Source: Paracidovorax avenae ATCC 19860
Lineage (GTDB): Bacteria > Pseudomonadota > Gammaproteobacteria > Burkholderiales > Burkholderiaceae_C
Reading direction: 5' to 3'
Assembly: GCF_000176855.2 (NCBI RefSeq)
Contig: NC_015138.1
Location: 2,914,001-2,978,000, forward strand
Length of the DNA: 64,000 nucleotides
Below the pieces are notes generated by a model. It saw nothing but the letters and a program-made list of their open reading frames with translations. It was not told the DNA's origin and made no database searches. A program made the position numbers and the translations under genes. Every line of letters starts with the position of its first letter. Positions within the stretch are counted from its first letter, which is position 1. Below are positions 52,920 through 62,412 of the stretch, piece by piece.

Positions 52920-52966
52920 GGCGCTTTCCGACACTGCGCGCAGTTTTCACTTTCTGGAAATTGCGC

Positions 52967-54667
52967 GTGCTCCAACGTCTGACATCCCTCCGGCTCCACC
53001 CGGTGCAACTGGGCTGGTTCGCCGCCCTGTTCTTCGCCACCCTGGGCAACGCCGTGCTGTGGCGAACGCTGTGGTCCACCGTGGAAGTGGACAGCCTGCG
53101 CAGCCTGTGGTTCTTCATCAGCCTGCCGGTCTTCCTGTTCTGTCTTCTGAACCTGCTGCTCACCGCGGTACTCGCCGTGCCGTATGTGCGCAAGCCGCTC
53201 CTGGCGCTGCTGGTCGTGGTGAGCGCGGTTTGCAGCTACTTCATGCTGCACTACAACGTGCTGATCGACCGCGGCATGGTGCAGAACGCCTTCGAGACCA
53301 ACCGGGCGGAACTCACGTCGTACATCTCCGCCCCGCTGGTGCTCACCATCCTGGTGCTGGGTGTACTGCCCGCCGCCGCGATGGTCCTGCCGCCGACCGG
53401 ATCGAACGGGCGCCCGCTGCACGGCGCGCTGTGGTGGCTGGGCAATGTCCTCGCGACCCTGGCCGTGCTGGCCGCGGTGACCATGGCGTTCTACAAGGAT
53501 TACGCCTCGCTGCTGCGCAACCACCGGCAGATCAGGGACCAGGTACTGCCGTTCAACTTCGTGCGCAACGCCAACGGCTACCTGAAACGCAGGTTCATCG
53601 CGAAGCGGCAGGTGCTGCGCTCCGTCGGCGAAGACGCCGTGCGCCCGGCGGCCGCCGCGGGCGGGCGGCCCCTGCTCCTGTTGATCGTGGTGGGAGAAAC
53701 CGCGCGGGCGCAGAACTTCCAGCTCAACGGCTATCCGCGTGCGACCAATCCGTCGCTGTCGCGGCGCGAAGGCATCATCAGCTTCAGGCATGTGGCGTCC
53801 TGCGGCACTGCCACGGCCATTTCCCTGCCCTGCATGTTCTCCCGCATGGGACGGGGCCAATACGATGGCGTGCGTGCGGCGACCGAGGAAAACCTGCTCG
53901 ACATCCTGCGCCGCACCGGCATGCACATCCTCTGGCGCAACAACAACAATGGCGGCTGCAAAGGAGTGTGCGAGCGCGTGGACACCGACGACATGCCCGC
54001 CCTGAAGCCCTCCGGACACTGCACCAACCCGGACGGCACCTGCCATGACGATGTGCTGCTGCACCAGCTGGGCGCGCGCATCGATGCCATGCAGGGCGAC
54101 GCGCTCATCGTTCTGCACCAGCTCGGCAGCCACGGGCCCGCGTACTTCGAGCGCTATCCCGCGCAGGACAAGGTCTTCGCCCCCACCTGCGATACCAACC
54201 AGATCCAGAAGTGCAGCAGCGAGGCACTGGTCAACACCTACGACAACACCCTCGTCCACACCGACAGGGTGCTGGACATGGCCATCGACCTGCTGCAACG
54301 CCATGCGGATGAGCGCGACGTGGCCATGCTCTACGTCTCCGACCACGGCGAATCGCTCGGAGAACGCGGGATGTACCTGCATGGCACGCCCTACCCCATC
54401 GCGCCCGGCGAACAGACGCAGGTGCCCATGGTGATGTGGTTCTCCCCGGCCTTCGCGCAGCGGGCCCGCCTCGATCTGGCCTGCCTGCGCGCCAATGCGT
54501 CCCGCGAGGACTACAGCCACGACAACCTCTATCACTCCGTGCTGGGGCTGCTGGATGTCCGCAGCAGTGTGTACCAGACCGGGCTGGACCTCTTCGCTCC
54601 CTGCCGCCAGCCGGCACCTGCAGCTCCGCACACCATCGCAACAGCACGGGCCGCACAAGGCGCCTGA
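52967..54667 (+). CDS. eptA: Lipid A phosphoethanolamine transferase, EptA type
   Basis: EptA moves phosphoethanolamine from phosphatidylethanolamine to lipid A, lowering the negative charge of LPS and polymyxin binding. The 566-residue protein has five N-terminal membrane helices (about 15-175) and a periplasmic alkaline-phosphatase-fold domain. The nucleophile Thr245 is in VGETARAQNFQLNGYPR. Zinc-site segments include SCGTATAISLPCMFS, and YVSDHGESLGERGMYLHG lies near residue 455. Several cysteine pairs of the family are visible. The GTG at 52967 (GGAAA about eight bases upstream) is preferred to TTG 52961. It is convergent with a two-component system. Confidence 0.93.
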   Translation: MLQRLTSLRLHPVQLGWFAALFFATLGNAVLWRTLWSTVEVDSLRSLWFFISLPVFLFCLLNLLLTAVLAVPYVRKPLLALLVVVSAVCSYFMLHYNVLIDRGMVQNAFETNRAELTSYISAPLVLTILVLGVLPAAAMVLPPTGSNGRPLHGALWWLGNVLATLAVLAAVTMAFYKDYASLLRNHRQIRDQVLPFNFVRNANGYLKRRFIAKRQVLRSVGEDAVRPAAAAGGRPLLLLIVVGETARAQNFQLNGYPRATNPSLSRREGIISFRHVASCGTATAISLPCMFSRMGRGQYDGVRAATEENLLDILRRTGMHILWRNNNNGGCKGVCERVDTDDMPALKPSGHCTNPDGTCHDDVLLHQLGARIDAMQGDALIVLHQLGSHGPAYFERYPAQDKVFAPTCDTNQIQKCSSEALVNTYDNTLVHTDRVLDMAIDLLQRHADERDVAMLYVSDHGESLGERGMYLHGTPYPIAPGEQTQVPMVMWFSPAFAQRARLDLACLRANASREDYSHDNLYHSVLGLLDVRSSVYQTGLDLFAPCRQPAPAAPHTIATARAAQGA

Positions 54668-54675
54668 ACCACCAA

Positions 54676-54918
54676 ATGCCAAGGATCACCGTGGAAAAAT
54701 ATGTCGCCGGCACGCTCGAACGGAGCTTCGAGGTGCCCGGCCTGCTCGTCCGCGTGGCCGCCTGGGTGCTTCCAGCATCCGCGCTCACCCACCCGAAAGA
54801 TCGCGGCATGGATGTCCATGCCATTCTGCAGGCCTGGAAATCGGGCTCGCCCTATGCCTCGTCGATGGATGTCACCGAACATGGCGTGCAGAAAAAGGTG
54901 CGTCTGCTCGTCTCCTGA
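54676..54918 (+). CDS. Small hypothetical protein
   Basis: The 80-residue protein begins MPRITVEKYVAGTLERSF. It has no signal peptide or membrane segment and no family that I recognise. It lies 8 bp after eptA on the same strand, close enough for cotranscription. Near its start, KYVAGTLERSFEVPGLLVRVAAWVLP suggests a beta-strand pair and a hydrophobic helix, and the end is basic. Any link to lipid A modification is only positional. Confidence 0.5.
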   Translation: MPRITVEKYVAGTLERSFEVPGLLVRVAAWVLPASALTHPKDRGMDVHAILQAWKSGSPYASSMDVTEHGVQKKVRLLVS

Positions 54919-54953
54919 AAATCCCCGGACGACCTCCTGGCCCGGCAGGGACT

Positions 54954-56186
54954 TCAGGCCGGGCCGCGCATGTCCAGCGTGAAGCGGCAGCCCCTGTCCG
55001 AGCTTGCGACCTCCATGTGCCAGCCCAGGTGCTCCACGATGCGCTGCACGATGGACAGGCCGAGCCCTTCGCCGCTCTGGCGGGCACTGGGCAGAAAACG
55101 CTGGAAATGCCGCGGGTCGATGCTGGGCGGCAAACCGGGCCCCGTGTCCGAAACAACCAGCGTACTGCCATGCAGGGCGATGCGCACCTCGCCTTCATCG
55201 GTGTATTGGCAGGCATTGCGCAGCAGGTTCCAGACCACGCTGCGCGCCAGTCCGGCATGGGTGTGCGCATGGATGTCCACCGGCGCGTCCAGTACCAGGG
55301 CCACGGGCTTTTTCGACAGCCAGGGGGCGCAGCGCGCCATGCACTCCTCGATCAGGGGGCGCAGGGGCACGTCGGTCCGGGCCAGGCCCTGAGGATCACG
55401 CGAGAGCAGCAGCAGGCAGGCCAGCTGGTGCTGCATTTCCTCCGTGGTGCGCACGATGCGCTCGGCACTGGATGCCAGGTGGCTGCCGGCAGGCAACTGG
55501 TGCGCGATGGTTTCCGCGGCGCCGGCGATGATCGCCAGGGGCGTGCGCAGCTCGTGGCTGGCATCGCCCGCGAAGCACCGCTCGCGCTGCAGGAACTGCT
55601 CCGCCTCGTCGCTGTGCCGGGCGAAGGCCCGCGCCAGCACGCCGATCTCGTTGGGCGCGTCCTGGAAGGGAAAGGGCTGCTGCTTGCGCTGCACGGCTTC
55701 GGCCAGGCGCTTGATGGGAGCAGTGACCCGCTCTGACGTCCATCGCCCCATCCAGAACGCACCCAGCATGCACAGCAGGATGACCAACGGTGCGAAGCCG
55801 TCGATCATGCGCTCCAGGTAGAGGTAGTGCGCCCGGTCCCGGAGCAGGTAATAGCGCTGGCCGCCGAACTCGAACACCAGCAGGTGACGGCCGCCCGGTT
55901 CGTCCGCGCCGTGGTAGCCCGGGGCGTAATCGCGCAGGGCATCGGGCACCGTGCGCGTGTCGTGGAGTGCGCTGCCCTCGGGCATGATGGGGACGATGCC
56001 CCGGGCGATGTCCGGTTCCAGCCGCCGCGCCTCGCGGTGCAGGCTTTCAGAAACGCCGTAGGCCCGCAACTCGTCGTAGTCCACCTGCTCCGCCAGCACC
56101 ACGAAGGCCATGACGGCCGCCATCAGCAGCACGAACGACACCGTGATGCGTGTCCTGAGCGTCATCTGGTGGAAGGTGGGTCGCAT
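54954..56186 (-). CDS. Two-component sensor histidine kinase
   Basis: The 410-residue inner-membrane kinase has helices at about 12-32 and 130-150 flanking a periplasmic sensor of about 100 residues, then HAMP. The HisKA domain carries His211 in DASHELRTPLAII. The ATPase has NLLRNACQYTDEGEVRI, DTGPGLP and GEGLGLSIVQRIVEHLG. The first periplasmic part has ESLHREARRLEPDI. It follows the response regulator by 26 bp (regulator first, then kinase). The sensor domain is not a recognised PmrB or PhoQ type by eye. Confidence 0.93.
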   Translation of the reverse strand: MRPTFHQMTLRTRITVSFVLLMAAVMAFVVLAEQVDYDELRAYGVSESLHREARRLEPDIARGIVPIMPEGSALHDTRTVPDALRDYAPGYHGADEPGGRHLLVFEFGGQRYYLLRDRAHYLYLERMIDGFAPLVILLCMLGAFWMGRWTSERVTAPIKRLAEAVQRKQQPFPFQDAPNEIGVLARAFARHSDEAEQFLQRERCFAGDASHELRTPLAIIAGAAETIAHQLPAGSHLASSAERIVRTTEEMQHQLACLLLLSRDPQGLARTDVPLRPLIEECMARCAPWLSKKPVALVLDAPVDIHAHTHAGLARSVVWNLLRNACQYTDEGEVRIALHGSTLVVSDTGPGLPPSIDPRHFQRFLPSARQSGEGLGLSIVQRIVEHLGWHMEVASSDRGCRFTLDMRGPA

Positions 56187-56212
56187 GAAATCACTCCGCT
56201 CCGGGCATGTCG

Positions 56213-56905
56213 CTATGGCGCGGCCTCCAGGCGCCCCTTGAGGCGCCAGCCGATGCCGTGCACCGTTTCTATGAGCGCGTGCGTGAAGTTTTTGTCAACC
56301 TGCTGGCGCAGGTCATGGATGTGCGTGCGCAAGGCCCCGCCCTCGGGCGGCTCCTCCCCCCAGAGCAGGTATTCCATCTCCTGCCTGCGGACCACCACAG
56401 GCGCGGCACGCACCAGGCACATCATCAATTGGTGGGTGGTGGGCGTCAGGTGGATGGTCCGGCCTTGCCGCCACGCACGCGGCGTCCGTGTGTCCACCTG
56501 CAGGTCTTCCCAGGCCAGCATGCCCTGCACCTGCCGGCCCTGGGCGCGGCGCACCAGCGCCTGGATGCGGGCGTCCAGTTCCCTGAGCGAAAACGGCTTG
56601 ACCAGGTAATCGTCCGCCCCCGCCGCCAGGCCCTGCACGCGGTCGTCCACCGGATCGCGCGCGGTCAGCATCAGCACCGGCACGGGGTTCTGGTATTCCT
56701 CGCGGAGCTTGCGGCACAGCGCCATGCCATCGAGCCGCGGCAGCATCAGGTCCAGCAGGATGGCGTCGTAATCGTGCTGCGTGGCCATGCGCAAGCCGGT
56801 GGCGCCATCGCGTGCATCGTCCAGAACATAGCCCAGCGGCTCGAAGAAACCGTACAGGTTGGCCACCAGCTCGGGGTTGTCTTCGATGATGAGCAGGCGT
56901 GTCAT
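56213..56905 (-). CDS. OmpR-family response regulator
   Basis: The 230-residue regulator has a receiver domain with the acidic pair at the start (LLIIEDNPELV). The phosphoacceptor Asp is in YDAILLDLMLPRLDGMALC, the switch Thr in MLTARD and the Lys in YLVKPFSLREL. The winged-helix effector domain (about 130-225) ends FTHALIETVHGIGWRLKG. With the kinase it may act on eptA, which lies in convergent orientation next to them. PmrA-like or ColR-like roles are possible, but no target is proven. Confidence 0.94.
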   Translation of the reverse strand: MTRLLIIEDNPELVANLYGFFEPLGYVLDDARDGATGLRMATQHDYDAILLDLMLPRLDGMALCRKLREEYQNPVPVLMLTARDPVDDRVQGLAAGADDYLVKPFSLRELDARIQALVRRAQGRQVQGMLAWEDLQVDTRTPRAWRQGRTIHLTPTTHQLMMCLVRAAPVVVRRQEMEYLLWGEEPPEGGALRTHIHDLRQQVDKNFTHALIETVHGIGWRLKGRLEAAP

Positions 56906-57050
56906 AGGTGGTCGGCATCTTAGCCAGGGCGGTCACCGTTGGCAGCGGCACGCACCGGTCAGTGGCCGATCCATCTCCGCACCATCGCGTGCGAAATCCC
57001 GCCCGTGCGAAAAGACCCAGGCCCACCCAACGGGGCCCGCAACGAACACG

Positions 57051-57464
57051 CTATTCCGGCAGATGGCAGACCGCCTCGATGTTGTTGCCCTCCGGGTCGA
57101 TCACGAAGGCTCCATAGTAGTGGGCGTGGTAGTCGGGCCGCAGTCCTGGAGCCCCGTTGTCCTTGCCGCCCGCTGCGATCGCCGCCTTGTGGAAGGCATC
57201 CACCTGCGCGCGGCTGCCGGCCCTCCAGGCGAGGTGGCAACCGGCCGTGGCCGCGGGCCCGCCATGCGGCGAGGGCCCGTCGATGAACCACACGTCCGCC
57301 TTCTTGCCATCGGGCTCGGACGCATCGGGATAGGCGAACCCCAGCATGTTCGCGCCGTACTGCCCTTCGAAACACACGCTGTAGCCCAGGGGCTCCAGGG
57401 CGGCGCTGTAGAACGCCTTGGTGCGGGCGATATCGGTCACGCGGAAGGTCATGTGGTCAAGCAT
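57051..57464 (-). CDS. VOC-family (glyoxalase/bleomycin-resistance fold) protein
   Basis: The 137-residue protein has the VOC pattern: LDHMTFRVTDIARTKAFYSAALEPLGYSVCF at the N-terminus and a C-terminal HYYGAFVIDPEGNNIEAVCHLP with a metal-binding Glu. Metal ligands His (LDH) and Glu (NIEAV) are in place. The middle GCHLAWRAGSRAQVDAFHKAAIAAGG is typical. Its substrate is unknown. The ATG at 57464 has GGAG seven bases upstream. A 16-bp palindrome resembling a LexA box lies 44 bp upstream of the start. Confidence 0.87.
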   Translation of the reverse strand: MLDHMTFRVTDIARTKAFYSAALEPLGYSVCFEGQYGANMLGFAYPDASEPDGKKADVWFIDGPSPHGGPAATAGCHLAWRAGSRAQVDAFHKAAIAAGGKDNGAPGLRPDYHAHYYGAFVIDPEGNNIEAVCHLPE

Positions 57465-57507
57465 GTGGGGCTCCTCAAGTGTTGGTGTGCAACGTCGCAC
57501 CCGAATA

Positions 57508-57523
57508 CTGTATTTAAATACAG
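57508..57523. promoter_or_regulatory. LexA-like palindrome upstream of the VOC gene
   Basis: CTGTATTTAAATACAG is a perfect 16-bp palindrome with the CTGT-N8-ACAG form of LexA (SOS) boxes. On the minus strand it lies just after TTGAAA, a possible -35. The AT-rich centre is unusual in this GC-rich region. LexA binding is inferred from form; another repressor could use such a site. Confidence 0.5.
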
Positions 57524-57586
57524 CATTTCAAGCAATACCCGCCAGCGTGACCCGGCAAGCGCGTCAGGCGACGGACCGATCGCCTC

Positions 57587-57943
57587 TCACTCGACGATCT
57601 CCGCACCCCACCCGTCATAGACCGCCGCATGCCGTTCTGCCAGCGCTTCGAATTCCTGCGAAAGAATGTTCAAAGCGCTCAGCTCGAGCAGCATGTGTTT
57701 TTGGGCAATGACCTGGTAGCCAGGATTTTCCGCGTCGGGTGCATGCAATTGCACCGAGTAATCGAGCGCCGCCAGTTCATGGGCCAACGCCAGCGCCGAC
57801 GCTTCGTCATCGGCCTCGAACGCGAACTCCGGCGAGTGCGGCTGGCGCAAATCCGCGCCGACATGAGCCATCTGGAGCAGCACCAGAGCGTCTGGATCAT
57901 CGCTTCCTTCCAGGGAAGCCAGGAGTTCGGGAGGTGTGGGCAT
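57587..57943 (-). CDS. RraB-like (RNase E inhibitor) domain protein
   Basis: The 118-residue acidic protein matches the RraB/DUF1260-like fold: FAFEADDEASALALAHELAALDYSVQLHAP and a conserved end AVYDGWGAEIV, where RraB proteins have a YDGWG motif. RraB binds RNase E and changes RNA decay in E. coli. Here it may be a paralogue of unknown target. The ATG at 57943 has GGAGG six bases upstream. The stop codon of the MFS gene lies 19 bp upstream of it. Confidence 0.7.
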   Translation of the reverse strand: MPTPPELLASLEGSDDPDALVLLQMAHVGADLRQPHSPEFAFEADDEASALALAHELAALDYSVQLHAPDAENPGYQVIAQKHMLLELSALNILSQEFEALAERHAAVYDGWGAEIVE

Positions 57944-57962
57944 GGGAGGCCTCCACCCGGGA

Positions 57963-59261
57963 CTAGGCGCCTTGCCGCCCTGTTTGGGCCATCGCACGCG
58001 TCCGCCCGATCACCATCGCCATCACGGCCGCCGCCAGGCAGGCCGCCCCCGCGCCATACAGCGCGGGCGTATAGGTCAGCAGCAGCGTGCGGGTCAGGCC
58101 CGCCCCCCATGCGGCCGTGGCGGCGCCCAGTTGATGGGCGGCGAAAATCCATCCGAAGACCAGGCCCACTTTCTCGGGACCGAAGTGCTGCGCCGTGAGC
58201 TTGACCGTCGGCGGCACGGTGGCGATCCAGTCCAGGCCATAGAACATGGCGAACAGGCCCAGGCCGTAGAAGGTGAACTCCGAATGCGGCAGCCAGAACA
58301 GCGACAGCCCGCGCAGCCCGTAGTACCAGAACAGCAGCTTGCGGTTGTCATAGCGGTCCGACAGCCAGCCCGAGAGCACCGTGCCCACGAAGTCGAAGGC
58401 CCCCATCATGGCCAGCACCGAGGCTGCCGGCACGGCCGACATGCCGCGGTCGCCGCACAGCGAGATGAAATGCGTCTGCACCAGGCCATTGGTGGACAGG
58501 CCGCAGATGAAGAAGGTGCCCGCCAGCAGCCAGAACGTCCGGTGGCCCGCGGCTTCGGCCAGCACCCTGAACGGCGTGGCCAGCGTCATGGCCGAATGCG
58601 GGGCCGCTCCTGCGGGTATGGACGTGGGCTCGCCGCCATAAGGCGCCAGGCCGAGATCGGAGGGCCGGTCGCGCACCAAGGCAACGACCAGGAGCGCGAC
58701 CAGCGCGCTGCCTGCACACACGGGGATCGTGGCCGAGCGCCAGCCCCAGTGCTCGATCATCCAGGCCGCCATCGGCAGGAAGGCCAGCTGGCCCGTGGCC
58801 GCGCTGGCCGTGAGCACGCCGACGACCAGCCCCTTGCGCGCCACGAACCAGCGATTGGCGACCACGGCGCCCAGCACCAGGGCCGTCAGACCCGTACCGA
58901 TGCCCAGCAGCAGGCTCCAGAGCATGAACAGCTGCCACAGCTGCGTGGCCTGCGTGACCAGGGCCATGGCAGCGCCGACCAGCAGTAACCCCGTCACCAT
59001 GACGGCACGCAGGCCGAATCGCTCCATGAATACCGCAGCAAACGGGCCCAGCAGGCCGAACAGCGCAAAGCGCAGAGCCAGGCTGCCCGATATCTGCTCG
59101 GTGCTCCAGCCGAACTCGCGCGATAGCGGCTGCAGCATGGCGCCCGGCAGGCCCAGGGCAGCCGACATGGTCAGCATGGTCAGGAAAGTGATGGCCGCGA
59201 CCAGCCAGCCGTAGTGGATGCCGCGCCGCTGCAGCCAGCGCGCCGTGGGGATGGAGAACAT
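57963..59261 (-). CDS. Major facilitator superfamily transporter
   Basis: The 432-residue protein has 12 predicted helices and the MFS loop GWSTEQISGSLALRFALFG. Family segments include MERFGLRAVMVTGLLLVGAAM and a second-half SGWLSDRYDNRKLLFWYYGLRGL. It resembles the monocarboxylate/oxalate-formate type group, so an organic-acid substrate is possible but not shown. It lies 39 bp downstream of the MarR gene and is probably cotranscribed with it. Confidence 0.87.
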   Translation of the reverse strand: MFSIPTARWLQRRGIHYGWLVAAITFLTMLTMSAALGLPGAMLQPLSREFGWSTEQISGSLALRFALFGLLGPFAAVFMERFGLRAVMVTGLLLVGAAMALVTQATQLWQLFMLWSLLLGIGTGLTALVLGAVVANRWFVARKGLVVGVLTASAATGQLAFLPMAAWMIEHWGWRSATIPVCAGSALVALLVVALVRDRPSDLGLAPYGGEPTSIPAGAAPHSAMTLATPFRVLAEAAGHRTFWLLAGTFFICGLSTNGLVQTHFISLCGDRGMSAVPAASVLAMMGAFDFVGTVLSGWLSDRYDNRKLLFWYYGLRGLSLFWLPHSEFTFYGLGLFAMFYGLDWIATVPPTVKLTAQHFGPEKVGLVFGWIFAAHQLGAATAAWGAGLTRTLLLTYTPALYGAGAACLAAAVMAMVIGRTRAMAQTGRQGA

Positions 59262-59300
59262 GCCAGTTCCTTTCTCGAGAGGAATGCCTGTGGGGCAGGT

Positions 59301-59774
59301 CTAGCCAGACAGGCCGGTCGTGCCGTCATCTCCGCCATCGAGCAGGGACAGGCACTCATCGATCAGAACGTGCAGGGCCGCCACACGCTCGGGGCCCAAC
59401 CGGGCATTCAGTTCGCTTTGCGCGGCCTTCCAGCTTCGCTTGGCTTCGTCGCGCTTGGCGCGGCCCGCTTCGGTGATGTGAACCAGGCGGCTGCGCTGGT
59501 CATCCCCCTGGCCCATGCGCACCCATCCTGCGCCCATCAGCGGCTTGAGGTTGCGCGTCAGCGTCGATGCATCCATGCGCATGAGCCGCGCGAGATCCAC
59601 CGGCCGCACGGGGCTGGCGGCAAGCACGTGGCTCAGCAGCGTGTATTGGGTGATGCGCATGTCGGCGGCATGGAGATGGGCGTCATAGATCAGGCCCACG
59701 CTGCGCATGAGCTGGCGCACACGGTTGTTGGTGCAGCCCGATGGCACGGTGGAACGGTTGCAGTTGCTCGGCAT
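59301..59774 (-). CDS. MarR-family transcriptional regulator
   Basis: The 157-residue protein has a winged helix (about 45-120): MRITQYTLLSHVLAASPVRPVDLARLMRMDASTLTRNLKPLMGAGWV, then GQGDDQRSRLVHITEAG. The start at 59774 (MPSNCNRSTVPSGC) is preferred. The long upstream extension to 60047 would cross the operator and the divergent thioesterase gene. The sequence holds three N-terminal cysteines (positions 5, 14 and others), which might make it redox sensitive, though this is speculative. The MFS gene follows on the same strand. Confidence 0.9.
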   Translation of the reverse strand: MPSNCNRSTVPSGCTNNRVRQLMRSVGLIYDAHLHAADMRITQYTLLSHVLAASPVRPVDLARLMRMDASTLTRNLKPLMGAGWVRMGQGDDQRSRLVHITEAGRAKRDEAKRSWKAAQSELNARLGPERVAALHVLIDECLSLLDGGDDGTTGLSG

Positions 59775-59784
59775 GGACTTTATT

Positions 59785-59814
59785 ATTGCATATACAAATA
59801 TTGTAGATACAATA
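59785..59814. promoter_or_regulatory. Twin palindromes in the MarR-thioesterase intergenic region
   Basis: TATTGTA-GA-TACAATA (59799-59814) is a 7+2+7 palindrome, and ATTGCATATACAAAT (59785-59799) is a weaker one directly before it. Both are very AT-rich, sit between divergent starts at 59774 and 59869, and fit MarR operators (TTG-N6-7-CAA). Confidence 0.6.
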
Positions 59815-59868
59815 ATTTTATGCCTCGCATCCGGAGGCATCAACGCAAGGAAGAGAGCGAGCGACGCC

Positions 59869-60453
59869 ATGGACACCCATACCCACACCCATTTCCAACT
59901 TCCGGAGGCCACGCCATCGCCCGCCCTGCAAGCCTGGCTGGACGAGGAACGGGCCGTCCAGGCCCGCCTTGATGCCGGCCCCGGTCCTGGCGTGATACGG
60001 CCGGAACAGGCGGCAGGCCGCAACGGACTGGAACTGATGCAGGCCATGCTGCGCGGCGAAGTCCCCTACCCGCCCATCGCGCAGACGCTGGACTTCCTGC
60101 TGATTTCCGTGGGCGACGGCAGCGCCGTATTCCAGGGCCGGCCCGGCACGGCGCACCTGAATCCCATGAACGGCGTGCATGGCGGCTGGTTCGCCACGCT
60201 GCTGGATTCAGCGCTGGGCTGCGCAGTCCATACCCGCATGCCGCCGGGCCGCAGCTACACCACGGCCGAACTGAGCATCAACCTGGTCAAGGGCCTCACG
60301 CCGCGCGTTCCGCGGGTGCGCGCCGAAGGCCGTGTATTGCATTGCGGCCGCCAGCTGGCCACGGCCGAGGCGCGCCTGGTGGGCGCGGACGGCACGCTCT
60401 ACGCCCATGCCACCACCACGTGCCTGGTGTTCGACATGCCGGCGTCACGCTGA
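59869..60453 (+). CDS. PaaI-type hotdog-fold thioesterase
   Basis: The 194-residue protein has the hotdog thioesterase signature HLNPMNGVHGGWFATLLDSALGCAVHT near residue 105. Further strands follow: TTAELSINLVKGLTPRVPRVRAEGRVLHCGRQLATAEARLVGADGTLYAHATTTC. The active-site Asn/Gly-His-Gly-Gly motif is present. The N-terminal 60 residues are His/Pro-rich and specific to this protein. It is divergent from marR, which presumably controls it. The acyl-CoA substrate is unknown. Confidence 0.85.
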   Translation: MDTHTHTHFQLPEATPSPALQAWLDEERAVQARLDAGPGPGVIRPEQAAGRNGLELMQAMLRGEVPYPPIAQTLDFLLISVGDGSAVFQGRPGTAHLNPMNGVHGGWFATLLDSALGCAVHTRMPPGRSYTTAELSINLVKGLTPRVPRVRAEGRVLHCGRQLATAEARLVGADGTLYAHATTTCLVFDMPASR

Positions 60454-60540
60454 AGGCAGGCCCAGCCCGACGGCTGGTCGCCTGATGTCGAGTGCCAGGC
60501 CGCATCGCCCAGGAACGCATGCCGGTGCCGGCACACAAAC

Positions 60541-60577
60541 GAAAAAGCCCCCGACCTCCAAAGAAGATCGAGGGCTT
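60541..60577 (-). terminator. Rho-independent terminator of icd
   Basis: On the minus strand AAGCCCTCGA pairs with TCGGGGGCTT (one wobble) around a 13-base loop, followed by TTTTTC. It starts 35 bp after the icd stop. Confidence 0.75.
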
Positions 60578-60611
60578 GCGAGGCGTCAGGCAACGCCGCC
60601 GCGGGACAACC

Positions 60612-61871
<1,260 letters not shown>

Positions 61872-61977
61872 GGAACGGTTATCTCCGGTGGAATGGCGTC
61901 CGGGGCGGCGCCCGGCCGGCCTGTGCGACAGGCACAAAACGCAATGATTTTAGCGATAAAAATTTGTAGGTCTTGTC

Positions 61978-61983
61978 TGTCAA
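61978..61983 (-). promoter_or_regulatory. TTGACA -35 element, possible icd promoter
   Basis: The minus strand has a perfect TTGACA about 110 bp upstream of the icd start. A TTTATC hexamer follows 17 bp later, only a weak -10 match. An AT-rich stretch follows, so the true -10 may differ. Confidence 0.35.
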
Positions 61984-62071
61984 CGCCCCGGGCTGCGGTA
62001 TCGTTGTGTCAGGGCTTCGCGGGCCTACGCGGGGCTCGCAAACCTTCCGAAACTCTCAAGGAAACGGCCAA

Positions 62072-62281
62072 ATGAAAAAACTCCTCGCTGTCCTGATCGC
62101 CGGTCTGTTCACCGCCGGCGCTTTCGCCCAAGCTCCGGCCCAGGCCCCCGCCACGACGTCCGCTCCCATGGCCGCCGACACCGCTGCGCCCGCTCCCACG
62201 GCCCAGGCCAAGAAGGCCGGCAAGGGTGCCAAGCACAAGACCGCCCACAAGAAGAGCAAGAAGCACAAGGCTGCCGCCTGA
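62072..62281 (+). CDS. Small secreted Lys/Ala-rich protein
   Basis: The 69-residue product has a signal peptide (MKKLLAVLIAGLFTAGAFA, cleavage before QAPAQAP). The mature part is Ala/Pro-rich, then strongly basic, ending in repeated K-x-K/KKSKKHK groups. No catalytic domain is present. It resembles the small acid-shock-like or histone-like basic proteins annotated in Acidovorax relatives, without known function. AAGGAA precedes the ATG. A good terminator follows at 62336-62365. Confidence 0.72.
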   Translation: MKKLLAVLIAGLFTAGAFAQAPAQAPATTSAPMAADTAAPAPTAQAKKAGKGAKHKTAHKKSKKHKAAA

Positions 62282-62335
62282 GGTTTGCCGCCTCCCGTGC
62301 AACGGGATGACCGCCCTGGCGCCGTCCCCGCTCCG

Positions 62336-62365
62336 AAGCCCGCTTTACGCGGGCTTTGCTTTTGG
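62336..62365 (+). terminator. Rho-independent terminator after the Lys-rich peptide gene
   Basis: AAGCCCGC and GCGGGCTT form an 8-bp stem with a 5-base loop, followed by TTGCTTTTGG. Confidence 0.75.
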
Positions 62366-62412
62366 CTGATAGGCTTTGGAACAGCCCTTTCCCGATGGAT
62401 GCCCCACCCGCC

